A DNA stretch of 64,000 nucleotides. It comes from Shouchella lonarensis. GTDB lineage: Bacteria > Bacillota > Bacilli > Bacillales > Bacillaceae_D. Made by a program: the position numbers and the translations under genes. This document shows positions 34,330-43,439 of this stretch, piece by piece (the stretch's first letter is position 1; each line of letters begins with the position of its first letter). The stretch covers positions 62,001-126,000 of the forward strand of contig NZ_FMYM01000008.1 in the NCBI RefSeq assembly GCF_900096965.1, read 5' to 3'. The notes under the pieces were generated by a model. That model was not told the origin of the DNA, did not search any database, and saw only the letters and a list, made by a program, of their open reading frames with translations.

Positions 34330-35532
34330 ATGGCTAGTTTAAGTTTAAACTTATTGTTGCTTGCTTTTTTTGCTTATTTAGCAGCAACAGTGTGTTTTGC
34401 TTTTTCACTTCATAGACGGAGAAATTCAGAGGAGCAAGTGATGGCTGTGACGAAATCTGGTCGATTTGGCTGGATATTGAGTGTGGTTGGCTTGTTGTGC
34501 GCGCTTGCTTATTTTGTCATACGCTGGTCTGTCGCTGGACATGTACCCGTAAGTAATATGTTTGAGTATATGACGTTTCTTGGTATGATGATGAGTTTGG
34601 CCTTTATGATTATTTATTTGATCTATCCAAGTCGTGCAGATGTCATTGGGATGTTTGCCATGCCGACAGTCATGTTACTCATTGTGTATGCATCAACGTT
34701 TAGCACCGATATTTCTCCACTCGTCCCATCTTTACAAATGCCGATGTTTTTAAAGCTACACATTATGACAACGGCACTAGGTCAAGGATTGTTGGCAATT
34801 GGTTTTGCGGCGGGTCTTGCCTATTTAATTCGTTCTTTAGATTTAAGGGCAACGGGTTGGAAGCCGCGTGTACTTGAAGTAATTATGTACGGTCTGATGT
34901 CTTTAGTAGGCTACATTGTGATTACGTATATGTTTTCAGGTTTTGGTTATGAAGTTTCTTTTAACTATGTCGACCAGAATGGCGAACAAGCGGCAGCGCC
35001 TATGGTTTACCATCTACCGGCATTGATTGGACCAAATGAGGGACAATTGTTAACGGAAGGTGCGCTTTCTCCGTGGATATCTGTTCCAGGAAATATTGTT
35101 TCTAGCGACTTGAATTCGGTAATTTGGGCATTTTTTACAGGATTTATCCTTTATTGGGTGCTCCGGCTCATTTTACGAAAAAGACTCTCACTTGCGTTGC
35201 AGCCGTTGTTAAAGGCGGTTAGCCCTCAATCAGTTGATGAATTAAGTTACCGGGCAGTGGCGATTGGCTTCCCTATTTTTGCACTTGGTGGTCTTGTCTT
35301 TGCGATGATCTGGGCGCAAATTTCTTGGTCGAGATATTGGGGATGGGACCCGAAAGAAGTTTGGGCACTTGTGACATTTTTATTTTATGCCGTGTATTTA
35401 CATTTGCGTCTCTCTAAAGGGTGGCATGGTGAAAAATCGGCTTGGCTTTGTGTGATTGGTTTTGCTATCATTATGTTTAACTTAGTTTTTGTTAATTTGG
35501 TCATTGCAGGGCTACATTCTTATGCAGCGTAG
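34330..35532 (+). CDS. resC: Cytochrome c biogenesis protein ResC (CcsA family)
   Basis: Heme-handling partner of ResB, 400 residues with about eight membrane segments. The tryptophan-rich WWD-type motif is visible in SWSRYWGWDPKEVWALVTF, with histidine ligand candidates in the flanking helices. The frame opens at 34294, but ATG 34330 follows GAGAGGATGA and starts with a membrane segment directly. A 60-bp gap separates it from resD. Confidence 0.95.
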   Translation: MASLSLNLLLLAFFAYLAATVCFAFSLHRRRNSEEQVMAVTKSGRFGWILSVVGLLCALAYFVIRWSVAGHVPVSNMFEYMTFLGMMMSLAFMIIYLIYPSRADVIGMFAMPTVMLLIVYASTFSTDISPLVPSLQMPMFLKLHIMTTALGQGLLAIGFAAGLAYLIRSLDLRATGWKPRVLEVIMYGLMSLVGYIVITYMFSGFGYEVSFNYVDQNGEQAAAPMVYHLPALIGPNEGQLLTEGALSPWISVPGNIVSSDLNSVIWAFFTGFILYWVLRLILRKRLSLALQPLLKAVSPQSVDELSYRAVAIGFPIFALGGLVFAMIWAQISWSRYWGWDPKEVWALVTFLFYAVYLHLRLSKGWHGEKSAWLCVIGFAIIMFNLVFVNLVIAGLHSYAA

Positions 35533-35592
35533 GGAATGCTTAGATGGTTAAGGGCAGACACTAGATGCTGTAGGGAAAAAGGAGGCAAAAAG

Positions 35593-36309
35593 ATGACACA
35601 GCAACCAAAAATTTTAGTTGTTGATGATGAAGGACGCATTCGACGTTTACTCAAAATGTATTTAGAGCGTGAAGGATACGATGTGGTTGATGCAAGTAAC
35701 GGCGAGGATGCCCTTACCGAAGCGTTAAATGGAGCGTATGATTTGATTTTACTTGATGTGATGATGCCCGGAATGGATGGGATTGAGGTGTGTCGCACAC
35801 TCCGTAAGACGAAGGCAACACCAGTGATGATGTTAACAGCAAAAGGTGAAGAGGCCAATCGTGTGCAAGGGTTTGAGGTGGGTGCAGATGACTACATTGT
35901 AAAGCCATTTAGCCCAAGAGAAGTCGTATTACGTGTGAAGGCGCTGCTTCGCCGCGCCTCTGCAACACGCTTTTTGCAAACTGAGCCGCAAACAAAAAAC
36001 GTGCTTGTGTTCGGTCCGTTGACCATTGATGATGATGCACATCGTGTCACGGTTGACGGAGAAGTGCTTAATTTAACACCAAAAGAGTATGAGCTGTTGC
36101 TTTATTTAGCACAGTCTCCGGACAAAGTTTTTTCACGGGAACAGTTGTTAAAGGATGTATGGCATTATGAGTTTTTTGGTGATTTGCGGACAGTGGATAC
36201 ACACGTGAAGCGGCTGCGTGAAAAACTAACGCGTATTTCCCCTGACTTTTCAGCAATGATTTCAACGGTCTGGGGCGTCGGGTACAAGTTTGAGGTAATC
36301 CGGGCGTAA
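35593..36309 (+). CDS. resD: Response regulator ResD
   Basis: OmpR-type regulator of aerobic/anaerobic respiration. Receiver domain with DDEGRIRRLL and the phospho-acceptor Asp in LILLDVMMPGMDG (about residue 57). The C-terminal winged helix runs from LTPKEYELLLYL to TVWGVGYKFEV. 238 residues. ATG 35593 follows AAAGGAGGC; the in-frame start at 35536 lacks a site. It overlaps resE by one base (TAATG). Confidence 0.96.
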   Translation: MTQQPKILVVDDEGRIRRLLKMYLEREGYDVVDASNGEDALTEALNGAYDLILLDVMMPGMDGIEVCRTLRKTKATPVMMLTAKGEEANRVQGFEVGADDYIVKPFSPREVVLRVKALLRRASATRFLQTEPQTKNVLVFGPLTIDDDAHRVTVDGEVLNLTPKEYELLLYLAQSPDKVFSREQLLKDVWHYEFFGDLRTVDTHVKRLREKLTRISPDFSAMISTVWGVGYKFEVIRA

Positions 36310-38093
36310 TGTTGTGGCAAAGTGTTGTTGGGAAGTTATGGTTCACAATTTTATTGCTCGTTACAGTCGTTTTAACGATTTTAATGGTGATGTTACTTCG
36401 TTTCTTTGAGACCTTTAATTTAGAAGAGGCAGAAGCACGTCTCAGTAATTATGCAACAATGGTCACTTCAACTTATGAGGCACATCGCGAGGAGTCATCA
36501 CCGTATCGTTACTTAGAAAATATGAGCGAGTCACTTGCGGTGGATATCGTCATTGTAGAGGAAGGTCAAAAGCGTTGGAGTACGAAACGGTACCGAGCGC
36601 AAGAACGGCAATTGAATGTGACGGATGCCTGGGCGAGAAAAGTGCTTGAAGATGGCGAAACAGTTGTGACTGAGGTCCATACATCTACGGCTGCTACAGA
36701 TGATGCTGATATTATGTTAGCAGGTGTTCCTTTAGGAGAAAAGGCACCTGCTCAAAGTGGTATTTTTTTATACCAGCCACTTGCAGCGGTGGAGGCAGCG
36801 TCACAGGAGACGAAGCAAATCATTTATTTTTCAGCAGCAATTGCGCTTATTTTAACAACTGTCTTTGCTTTTTTCTTGTCGACTCGAATTACGGCGCCGT
36901 TAAGAAAAATGCGGCAAGCTGCACTAGAAGTTGCACAAGGAAAGTTTCATACAAAGGTGCCTATTTTGACTCATGATGAAATCGGTCAATTGGCGATTGC
37001 GTTTAACCGTATGCGGCGCGAGCTCAATTATAATATGATGGCATTGAACCAAGAAAAAGAACAGCTCGCACATATTTTGTTAAGTATGGCAGATGGTGTC
37101 ATTACGTTGGATCGGCGCGGTGAGATTTTATTAACAAATCCGCCAGCGGAGAGAATGTTATCTGTGTTGTTTTATGAAGAGCAAACAACGATGAACGACA
37201 AACAAACATTGCCAGCAATCCTCATGCCGTTATTTCGTCACGTTGTGTCAGCTGAAACAGAGCAATTAATGGAACAGAATGTACAAGGGCGGAGTATGGC
37301 GCTTTTAATGGCACCACTTTATGAAAAAGAAACAGTTCGTGGCGCAGTGGCTGTGATTCGTGATGTGACAGAAGAACGACGCCATGATAAACTACGCAAA
37401 GATTTTATTGCGAACGTTTCGCATGAGTTGCGAACACCGATTTCCATGTTACAAGGGTATAGTGAGGCAATGATTGATGGTGTAATGGAGACAGAGGGGG
37501 AGCGGCAAGAAGCTGCCCAAATTATTTATGATGAGTCACTTAGAATGGGGCGTCTTGTTCATGATTTACTGGACCTTGCGCGGATGGAAGCAGATCATAT
37601 TACTTTGAATAAAGAAACCGTTGAGATCAATATCTATTTGGAAAAGGTCGTCCGGAAGTTTGTAAGTTATGCAAAAGAGCGTGGCGTTCATGTCTTTTTA
37701 ACAGGTGTTGTTTCTGGACGGAAGATGGACATTGACCCTGATCGTATTGAGCAAGTATTAACCAATCTTATTCATAATGCCATCCGGCATACACGTGCGG
37801 GAGGAAGTGTCGAAGTGCGGTATGAATGGGATCATCTCCGCGATCGTATAAGTGTCATTGATACAGGCACGGGTATCCCAGAAGAAGATTTGCCTTATGT
37901 GTTTGAGCGTTTTTACAAAGCAGACAAAGCGCGGACCCGTGATCAAGGAGGGACGGGTCTTGGGTTAGCGATTGCAAAACACCTTGTTGAAGCACATGGG
38001 GGAGAAATTTCGGTTCAAAGCAAAGTGAGCGAAGGAACGGTCTTTTATTTCACTTTGCCTCGCAACCAAGCGGAGGATGATACATATGTATAA
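36309..38093 (+). CDS. resE: Sensor histidine kinase ResE
   Basis: Membrane sensor kinase for ResD. The 594-residue protein has two membrane helices (about 10-30 and 175-195) enclosing an extracytoplasmic domain, then HAMP (RITAPLRKMRQAALEV), a PAS domain, and the phosphorylated His in FIANVSHELRTPISML. ATPase motifs (NLIHNAIRHT, DTGTGIP, GGTGLGLAI) follow. Length matches B. subtilis ResE. Its 3' end overlaps the first gene of an ABC transporter by eight bases, which is not the usual arrangement. Confidence 0.96.
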   Translation: MLWQSVVGKLWFTILLLVTVVLTILMVMLLRFFETFNLEEAEARLSNYATMVTSTYEAHREESSPYRYLENMSESLAVDIVIVEEGQKRWSTKRYRAQERQLNVTDAWARKVLEDGETVVTEVHTSTAATDDADIMLAGVPLGEKAPAQSGIFLYQPLAAVEAASQETKQIIYFSAAIALILTTVFAFFLSTRITAPLRKMRQAALEVAQGKFHTKVPILTHDEIGQLAIAFNRMRRELNYNMMALNQEKEQLAHILLSMADGVITLDRRGEILLTNPPAERMLSVLFYEEQTTMNDKQTLPAILMPLFRHVVSAETEQLMEQNVQGRSMALLMAPLYEKETVRGAVAVIRDVTEERRHDKLRKDFIANVSHELRTPISMLQGYSEAMIDGVMETEGERQEAAQIIYDESLRMGRLVHDLLDLARMEADHITLNKETVEINIYLEKVVRKFVSYAKERGVHVFLTGVVSGRKMDIDPDRIEQVLTNLIHNAIRHTRAGGSVEVRYEWDHLRDRISVIDTGTGIPEEDLPYVFERFYKADKARTRDQGGTGLGLAIAKHLVEAHGGEISVQSKVSEGTVFYFTLPRNQAEDDTYV

Positions 38094-39048
38094 GAAAATG
38101 TTGCCCATGTTGTGTGTCATGCTCCTTGTCGGATGTGCCCCCCCTGTAAATGAGACGACGCAACAAACTGAGGATATAGTGCCGACGGTTTCTTTTAAAC
38201 CTGAGGCGTCCATATTTCCATTCACGGCTCGTGATGCAACTGGAGAAGTATTAAACCTCCCTGAGCGCCCTAAGCGCGTTGTATCGCTTGCGCCGGTAAA
38301 CACGGAAATTGTTTATGCGCTAGGAGCGGGCGAGACGCTTGTTGGGCGACATGCATATGATGATTATCCAGCTGAAGTGAGTGATGTGCCTGTTGTGACG
38401 TCAAATGTCGGTATGTCTATTAATGTAGAGGAAATTATTGCTTTAGAACCGGATGTGGTTTTGGCTCATGCCTCTTATGTAACATCAGCGCTATCTCAGT
38501 TAAGGAAAATGGATATCCCAGTATACGTCGTTTCGGAAGCGCAGTCTATTTCTGAGACATATGACATCATTTGGGGTATTGCTCAATTACTTGATCGGCA
38601 AAAAGAAGCACTTCGCATTTGCGAGGAGATGAATGATGATTTTCGTGCGCTCTCTATGCAAGCAGCAGAATTGACACCAGAAAGGCGAAAAAAGGTGTTA
38701 TATGAAGTAGACAGTGTACATTTGTTTGTTGCGGGATCGTCTTCATTTATTACAGAGTTACTGTCTATCATTGGCGCGGATAATGTGACCAATGAACTCG
38801 ATTTAACAGCATCCTTTCCTCAACTAAGTGAAGAGGCACTCCTTACGCTTAATCCCGATGTGATCGTCACTACCGGAGAGGTGTTACAAGTGACAAATCG
38901 AAAAAGTTTTGCTGATATACGAGCTGTAAAGGAGAACCGTGTGTATCAAGTTGAACAACAAGATGTATTAAGTCGAACAGGTCCTCGGTTACCGGAAGGA
39001 GCGAAAGCGCTTGGACAGCTCATTTATCCTGAAATCTTTGCGCAGTAA
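38086..39048 (+). CDS. ABC transporter substrate-binding lipoprotein, BtuF-like
   Basis: A ~320-residue helical-backbone metal receptor with lipobox LLVGC near residue 16. The motif PKRVVSLAPVNTEIVYALGAGETLVGRHAYDDYP is typical of vitamin B12-binding proteins (BtuF/YvrC). ATG 38086 follows GCGGAGGATGAT and overlaps the last codons of resE. Substrate could be cobalamin or another tetrapyrrole/siderophore; sequence alone does not decide. It is followed by overlapping permease and ATPase genes. Confidence 0.85.
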   Translation: MYKKMLPMLCVMLLVGCAPPVNETTQQTEDIVPTVSFKPEASIFPFTARDATGEVLNLPERPKRVVSLAPVNTEIVYALGAGETLVGRHAYDDYPAEVSDVPVVTSNVGMSINVEEIIALEPDVVLAHASYVTSALSQLRKMDIPVYVVSEAQSISETYDIIWGIAQLLDRQKEALRICEEMNDDFRALSMQAAELTPERRKKVLYEVDSVHLFVAGSSSFITELLSIIGADNVTNELDLTASFPQLSEEALLTLNPDVIVTTGEVLQVTNRKSFADIRAVKENRVYQVEQQDVLSRTGPRLPEGAKALGQLIYPEIFAQ

Positions 39049-40081
39049 GCGCGTACTTTCCTATACAGGTGTTTTTTTGCTGATGCTTTTGACGATGTGG
39101 ATGGGCGTGTGTTTCGGAAGCGTGATGCTACCGGTGAAGGAAGTGGTCATGATTTTGGGACAAGTTGGGTTAGGATTGCCGTTAGAGGCGTCATTTGACA
39201 CGACTGATGTGCAAATCGTTATAAACGTCCGATTGCCGCGTGTGGTTCTTGCTTTTCTCGTCGGTGCTGCTTTGGCGCTTGCTGGGGCAGCGTTTCAAGG
39301 ATTGCTGCAAAACCCGCTCGCTGATCCATACACATTAGGGGTATCTTCTGGTGCAGCGCTCGGGTCTGTTTTGTTTATTCTGTTTGGTGGTGCACTAGCC
39401 AGTGTGTGGGTTGCACCGCTTGTTTCTATTGTCGCAGCACTTGTAACATTGTTTTTGGTGTTATTTTTAGCACGCTGCATGACAAGTTCACTTACAATGG
39501 AGACAGTCATTTTAATCGGTGTCATTGTCAGTGCGTTTTTAAGTGCGCACCTTACGCTTTTAATGGCGCTGTCACACGGTGAATTGAAACAGGTTGTATA
39601 TTGGTTGATGGGTAGTGTTGGTATGAGAGGGTGGTCTCACGTTGGGCTAATCCTTCCTTTTTTTCTTATTGGCACAATGATGTTATGGTGCTCGCGCCAT
39701 GCGCTCAATGCTTTTATGTATGGTGAGCGTACAGCCCAGTATGTTGGTGTGGCAATAAAGAAGCATAAATATAATATGTTCATTGCTGCGACAATGTTAG
39801 CAGGAAGCGCCGTCGCTGTTGCTGGCACAATTGGTTTTGTTGGGTTAGTGATTCCGCACATCGTTCGCACATTGGTAGGAAGCGATCATCGACATGTACT
39901 ATCAATGTCTCTCATGCTAGGGGGGACCTTTTTAGTGTTTACTGATTTCATTGCTCGGATGGTCGTCATGCCAAGTGAGCTGCCTCTCGGTGTGGTGACG
40001 GCGATGATTGGTGCACCGTTGTTTGCGCTACTACTATATCGACACCATAAACGAAAAAAAGAGGGGGCACACTCGTGTTAG
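39011..40081 (+). CDS. ABC transporter permease, BtuC/FecCD family
   Basis: A 356-residue integral membrane permease with about ten helices. The FecCD signature segments LPRVVLAFLVGAALALAGAAFQGLLQNPLADPYTLG and FVGLVIPHIVRTLVG are visible (key motifs GAAFQG, NPLADP). The TTG at 39011, nine bases after AAGGAGC, is the best start and lies inside the 3' end of the binding-protein gene (38-bp overlap). It overlaps the ATPase gene downstream. Confidence 0.88.
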   Translation: MDSSFILKSLRSKRVLSYTGVFLLMLLTMWMGVCFGSVMLPVKEVVMILGQVGLGLPLEASFDTTDVQIVINVRLPRVVLAFLVGAALALAGAAFQGLLQNPLADPYTLGVSSGAALGSVLFILFGGALASVWVAPLVSIVAALVTLFLVLFLARCMTSSLTMETVILIGVIVSAFLSAHLTLLMALSHGELKQVVYWLMGSVGMRGWSHVGLILPFFLIGTMMLWCSRHALNAFMYGERTAQYVGVAIKKHKYNMFIAATMLAGSAVAVAGTIGFVGLVIPHIVRTLVGSDHRHVLSMSLMLGGTFLVFTDFIARMVVMPSELPLGVVTAMIGAPLFALLLYRHHKRKKEGAHSC

Positions 40082-40845
40082 TCGTGGAGCATTTAACTGT
40101 GCAGTTAGCTGGGCATCGCGTGTTAACAGACGTTTCTCTTTCAGTACAAAAAGGAAAAATGGTCGGTGTGCTAGGACAAAATGGGAGCGGGAAAACAACC
40201 TTGCTCCGGGCGATAGCGGGCGATTATAAAGTGAGTTCCGGTTCTATTTTGATTGAAGGACAAGCGTCTCAAATGCTGTCTCCTAAGAATCGGGCAAGGA
40301 AATTGGCTGTTTGCATGCAAAATCATCACGTGCCGTTGCATGTGACAGTACAAGAAGCAGTGAAGCTTGGACGATATCCTTACGATCATGGCTGGTTTTC
40401 TCGTCGTTCCAAAAGAGATGATGACATCGTCGAACGAGTAATGAGAGACACAGATACAATTGAGTTAGCAAATCGTTTAATCGGGCAATTAAGTGGCGGA
40501 GAACAAAAACGTGTTTGGCTTGCTCAATCGTTGGCGCAAGAACCATCATTGTTATTGCTAGATGAGCCGACAAATCATTTAGATATTGCCCAACAAGTGG
40601 CTTTCATGAATCATTTACATAAACTGCAGCAAGAGCGTGAACTTACGGTCGTGATCGTGCTTCATGATGTGAACATGATGAGTTTATACTGTGATGAATG
40701 GGTGCTTTTGAAGCAGGGACAAGTACTTGGAACAGGCGCGGTAACGAACCTTACTGAATCGTTGTTACACGAAGCATACGGGGTGCGTTTTACTGAATCG
40801 CTCGTCCCTCCTCTCGGTAAAAAGCAATTTACAATCTGTCCCTGA
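40075..40845 (+). CDS. ABC transporter ATP-binding protein, BtuD-like
   Basis: A 256-residue ATPase with Walker A GQNGSGKTT, Q-loop CMQNHH, signature LSGGEQKRVWLAQSLAQ and Walker B LLLLDEPTNHLD. The GTG at 40075 follows AGAGGGGGCAC and overlaps the permease stop by seven bases. The three genes form a typical B12/iron chelate importer, and overlaps place them in the resDE transcription unit. Confidence 0.9.
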   Translation: MLVVEHLTVQLAGHRVLTDVSLSVQKGKMVGVLGQNGSGKTTLLRAIAGDYKVSSGSILIEGQASQMLSPKNRARKLAVCMQNHHVPLHVTVQEAVKLGRYPYDHGWFSRRSKRDDDIVERVMRDTDTIELANRLIGQLSGGEQKRVWLAQSLAQEPSLLLLDEPTNHLDIAQQVAFMNHLHKLQQERELTVVIVLHDVNMMSLYCDEWVLLKQGQVLGTGAVTNLTESLLHEAYGVRFTESLVPPLGKKQFTICP

Positions 40846-40951
40846 GGAAAAATGATGTATACCGTTCGCAGTCTTTTCATAAGCTCATACAGCAAGATCA
40901 TAAGTGTATATGTGAAAAATGCACCAATGACGTGTGCGGAAGGGGGACGTT

Positions 40952-41083
40952 ATGACCGCATGGCTGGATTTTGTGCGGAGAATGTCAATCGCATTCATTT
41001 TGGCGCTGGCAATAGGCATCTTGTTTGTAGGTGTATTAAAAGTATCTGTTTCAGATGAAAGGTTGTCGCTGGAACGACAGTAA
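40952..41083 (+). CDS. Small membrane protein, 43 residues
   Basis: An ORF starting MTAWLDFVRRMSIAFILALA, with GGAAGGGGGA just upstream of ATG 40952. It has one transmembrane helix (residues ~11-31) and a polar charged tail (VSDERLSLERQ). I do not recognise a family. It reads in a different frame from a longer but less plausible open frame at 40852. It lies between the transporter and the terC terminator. Confidence 0.5.
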   Translation: MTAWLDFVRRMSIAFILALAIGILFVGVLKVSVSDERLSLERQ

Positions 41084-41143
41084 ATGATAGCACTCTCTCC
41101 TCGATTGATGGCTCTTTTTTAAAGGGCTGTTCATACATAGTTT

Positions 41144-41182
41144 AAAAAACCGTTGCACACCCTAAAGGGGCAACGGTTTTTT
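41144..41182. terminator. Strong hairpin just before terC
   Basis: AAAAAACCGTTGC and GCAACGGTTTTTT form a perfect 13-bp stem. It ends 16 bases before the terC start, inside the leader unless terC has a promoter within the hairpin. It may be a normal terminator of the upstream unit or an attenuator. Confidence 0.8.
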
Positions 41183-41198
41183 ATGAGGAGGAAACAAA

Positions 41199-41966
41199 GT
41201 GTCCTTGTTTTTAGAGTACAGTTGGGTATTACTCGTATTAGTTTGTTTGGAAGGCATTTTGGCTGCGGATAACGCCATTGTATTAGCAATGGTTGTGCGT
41301 CATTTACCTGAGAAACAGCGTAAAAAAGCACTTTTTTACGGGTTAGCCGGTGCCTTTTTGTTCAGATTTGCATCACTATTTTTTATTTCTTGGCTCGTAG
41401 ATGTGTGGCAAGTTCAAGCAGTCGGTGCCATTTATTTATTGTATTTGTCAATTCACTACTTGTACCGAAAATGGGTGAAGCACAAGACACGTAGTGCAAA
41501 GGCAGTAAAAGCGCCGTTAAGTTTTTGGAAAACGGTCTTGAAAGTGGAACTTGCTGACTTTGCTTTTGCAGTCGATTCGATTTTAGCAGCTGTTGCGCTT
41601 GCGATGACTTTGCCAGCGACAAACTGGGGGAATGTGGGGCAGTTAGATGGTGCCCAGTTTGCAGTCGTGTTGACAGGTGGACTCATAGGGATCATCATTA
41701 TGCGATTTGCAGCTGGAAAGTTTATTATACTGTTAGAAAAAAGACCGAGCTTGGAGACGGCGGCTTATTTAATTGTTGGTTGGGTCGGAGTAAAACTTGC
41801 TGTCTTTACACTTGCTCACCCAGACTTAGGTGTTCTCCCAACACATTTCCCAGAATCAACATTATGGAAAACAATATTTTGGACGGTATTTTTACTTATC
41901 GTCATTGTGTATTGGGTGAAGTCAAATAAAGATAAACCAGCGCCAAAGCAATACAGCAATGAATAG
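41199..41966 (+). CDS. TerC family integral membrane protein
   Basis: A 255-residue protein with about seven membrane helices. The TerC motifs EGILAADNAIVLAMV and ELADFAFAVDSILAAVA (metal-coordinating acidic residues) are present. TerC proteins (YceF, YkoY, YjbE in Bacillus) are implicated in manganese export and metalation of secreted proteins. GTG 41199 follows GAGGAGGAAAC. No yybP-ykoY Mn riboswitch was found in the leader; a strong hairpin lies there instead. Confidence 0.88.
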   Translation: MSLFLEYSWVLLVLVCLEGILAADNAIVLAMVVRHLPEKQRKKALFYGLAGAFLFRFASLFFISWLVDVWQVQAVGAIYLLYLSIHYLYRKWVKHKTRSAKAVKAPLSFWKTVLKVELADFAFAVDSILAAVALAMTLPATNWGNVGQLDGAQFAVVLTGGLIGIIIMRFAAGKFIILLEKRPSLETAAYLIVGWVGVKLAVFTLAHPDLGVLPTHFPESTLWKTIFWTVFLLIVIVYWVKSNKDKPAPKQYSNE

Positions 41967-41975
41967 AAGTAGTAA

Positions 41976-42233
41976 CTATTTATGTTGACAATTGTTGAAC
42001 GCGGACTTTTGGATTTGAATGGACGCACTTGGACAACCGTCATAGGCATCTAACATACCCGATACGAAAGGCGCAGGTACAGCGATGGTTCCACGATTGT
42101 TGTCAATGGTCACATATGCTAACCCTTCGTCGTTGTAATCAAATACTTGCGGGGCTGAGAGAGCGCAAGCACCGCAGGCGATACATGTGTCCATGTCTAC
42201 CATTGGATAATATTGATCGTCGGCGTCGGCCAT
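41976..42233 (-). CDS. fer: 4Fe-4S ferredoxin Fer
   Basis: An 85-residue electron carrier with [12 protein letters not shown] and a distal GCPSASI supplying the fourth Cys, matching the Bacillus single-cluster ferredoxin. ATG 42233 follows ACGGGGGT; the frame extends upstream without support. It is transcribed divergently from ypbB with its own promoter, as in B. subtilis. Confidence 0.94.
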   Translation of the reverse strand: MADADDQYYPMVDMDTCIACGACALSAPQVFDYNDEGLAYVTIDNNRGTIAVPAPFVSGMLDAYDGCPSASIQIQKSAFNNCQHK

Positions 42234-42289
42234 ATCATTAACCCCCGTTCCTTTTCGTTTGTTTGTTTCACGATGCGCACATTTCTTAT

Positions 42290-42318
42290 ATTGTACCGTG
42301 GAACCTTTCCTGGTGCAA
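42290..42318 (-). promoter_or_regulatory. SigA-type promoter for fer
   Basis: On the minus strand TTGCAC (42318-42313), a 17-bp spacer and TACAAT (42295-42290). Confidence 0.65.
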
Positions 42319-42344
42319 TTGCGCACGCGTGTAGTAATATTTGG

Positions 42345-42350
42345 TACAAT
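42345..42350 (+). promoter_or_regulatory. Extended -10 promoter for ypbB-recQ
   Basis: TACAAT at 42345-42350 preceded by TGG (extended -10), 31 bp before the ypbB start, with no clear -35. It shares the gap with the divergent fer promoter. Confidence 0.5.
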
Positions 42351-42380
42351 AGACATAAAAGGTCGACTGGGGGAGGTCTT

Positions 42381-43439
42381 GTGCGAGCGCAATGCATATT
42401 ATGGATCATGTTAAGTTTTCGGGGAGAACGATCTTTATCGGCCGTTTATCATTTGTTGCAAGGGAAGAGGTCTATTCAAACCATTTACGATGCACACTTG
42501 TTTCAATTGCAACGATATTTTGGTCTGTTCCCTCAGTTATCGCGAAACATCTTGGATAATCACTTGCAAGTATTGGAACAACAAGGGTACATACAAATGA
42601 AAGAAAATGATTACACCTTAACGGAAAAAGGACACACATATACCATGTCGTGGCGTCTAGCGCATCCTTACATAGATACGATTGACAACTGGCGTTTCGG
42701 ACATTTAGAACGTACTTTTTGGCAGCGGTTGGTGTTGTTATGCCAATCATTGTCGCACCTTGCACTGCACAAATCATTTGTGCCTATTGTACAAACATTT
42801 TCTGTGCAACGTTTTGTGAAAGGTTACATTCGGTCTTCAAGTAAGACGGTCGATGATTTGTGTAAACAACTATATGAAGAATGTTTTACACTTTTGTCAC
42901 AGGTAGCGACTTTGCAAGCAGAGCTATTTGTGCGGCAACTATCTTCTGCGCACCACATTGGTGCGACATTAGAGCAATTGGCTCATTTGTATGGAAAGCC
43001 TGTGGACGAGCTGTTTGTGCGCCATAAAAGTACATGTCACTTCATCTTAAAACATGTATTGGCAAATAAACATGAATACCCAAGTTTGTCACGCTTAATC
43101 ACAGAAGAAGATATGCAGCTACCCATGGCAACATCTACTGAAAAAACAGCCGAGCTCTTAGAAAAGGGCTTATCTATTCGTGAAGTTGCACATCAACGTC
43201 GTTTAAAGGTCACCACAATTGAAGATCATGTGGTGGCGCTTGCACTATTAAATGCGTCCTTTCCGATTGATTGCTATGTTGTACGTGAGAAACAGGAGCA
43301 AATTCTTCGTGTAAGTGAATTAGAGAAGACGCTTAAATTAAAAACCATTCGACAAGCACTTAATGAAAAAGTAAGCTATTTTGAAATCCGACTTGCACTA
43401 ACGAGAAAGGAGGGGCATTCATGCTCACACGAGCTTTAA
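42381..43439 (+). CDS. ypbB: YpbB family helix-turn-helix protein
   Basis: A 352-residue protein conserved immediately upstream of recQ in Bacillaceae. N-terminal part [26 protein letters not shown] and a C-terminal helix-turn-helix/helicase-associated domain ([26 protein letters not shown]) match YpbB. Function unknown, presumably linked to RecQ. GTG 42381 after GGGGGAGGT is chosen as start. The 3' end overlaps recQ by 19 bases. Confidence 0.88.
   Translation: MRAQCILWIMLSFRGERSLSAVYHLLQGKRSIQTIYDAHLFQLQRYFGLFPQLSRNILDNHLQVLEQQGYIQMKENDYTLTEKGHTYTMSWRLAHPYIDTIDNWRFGHLERTFWQRLVLLCQSLSHLALHKSFVPIVQTFSVQRFVKGYIRSSSKTVDDLCKQLYEECFTLLSQVATLQAELFVRQLSSAHHIGATLEQLAHLYGKPVDELFVRHKSTCHFILKHVLANKHEYPSLSRLITEEDMQLPMATSTEKTAELLEKGLSIREVAHQRRLKVTTIEDHVVALALLNASFPIDCYVVREKQEQILRVSELEKTLKLKTIRQALNEKVSYFEIRLALTRKEGHSCSHEL

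Noticed and set aside
38060-38100. Possible cobalamin riboswitch before the btuF-like gene
   Set aside because: The gene starts inside resE; no leader exists and no B12-box sequence was seen.
40852-41058. 68-codon ORF after the btuD-like gene
   Set aside because: No protein-like composition; the 43-codon ORF in another frame has a better ribosome site and a membrane helix.
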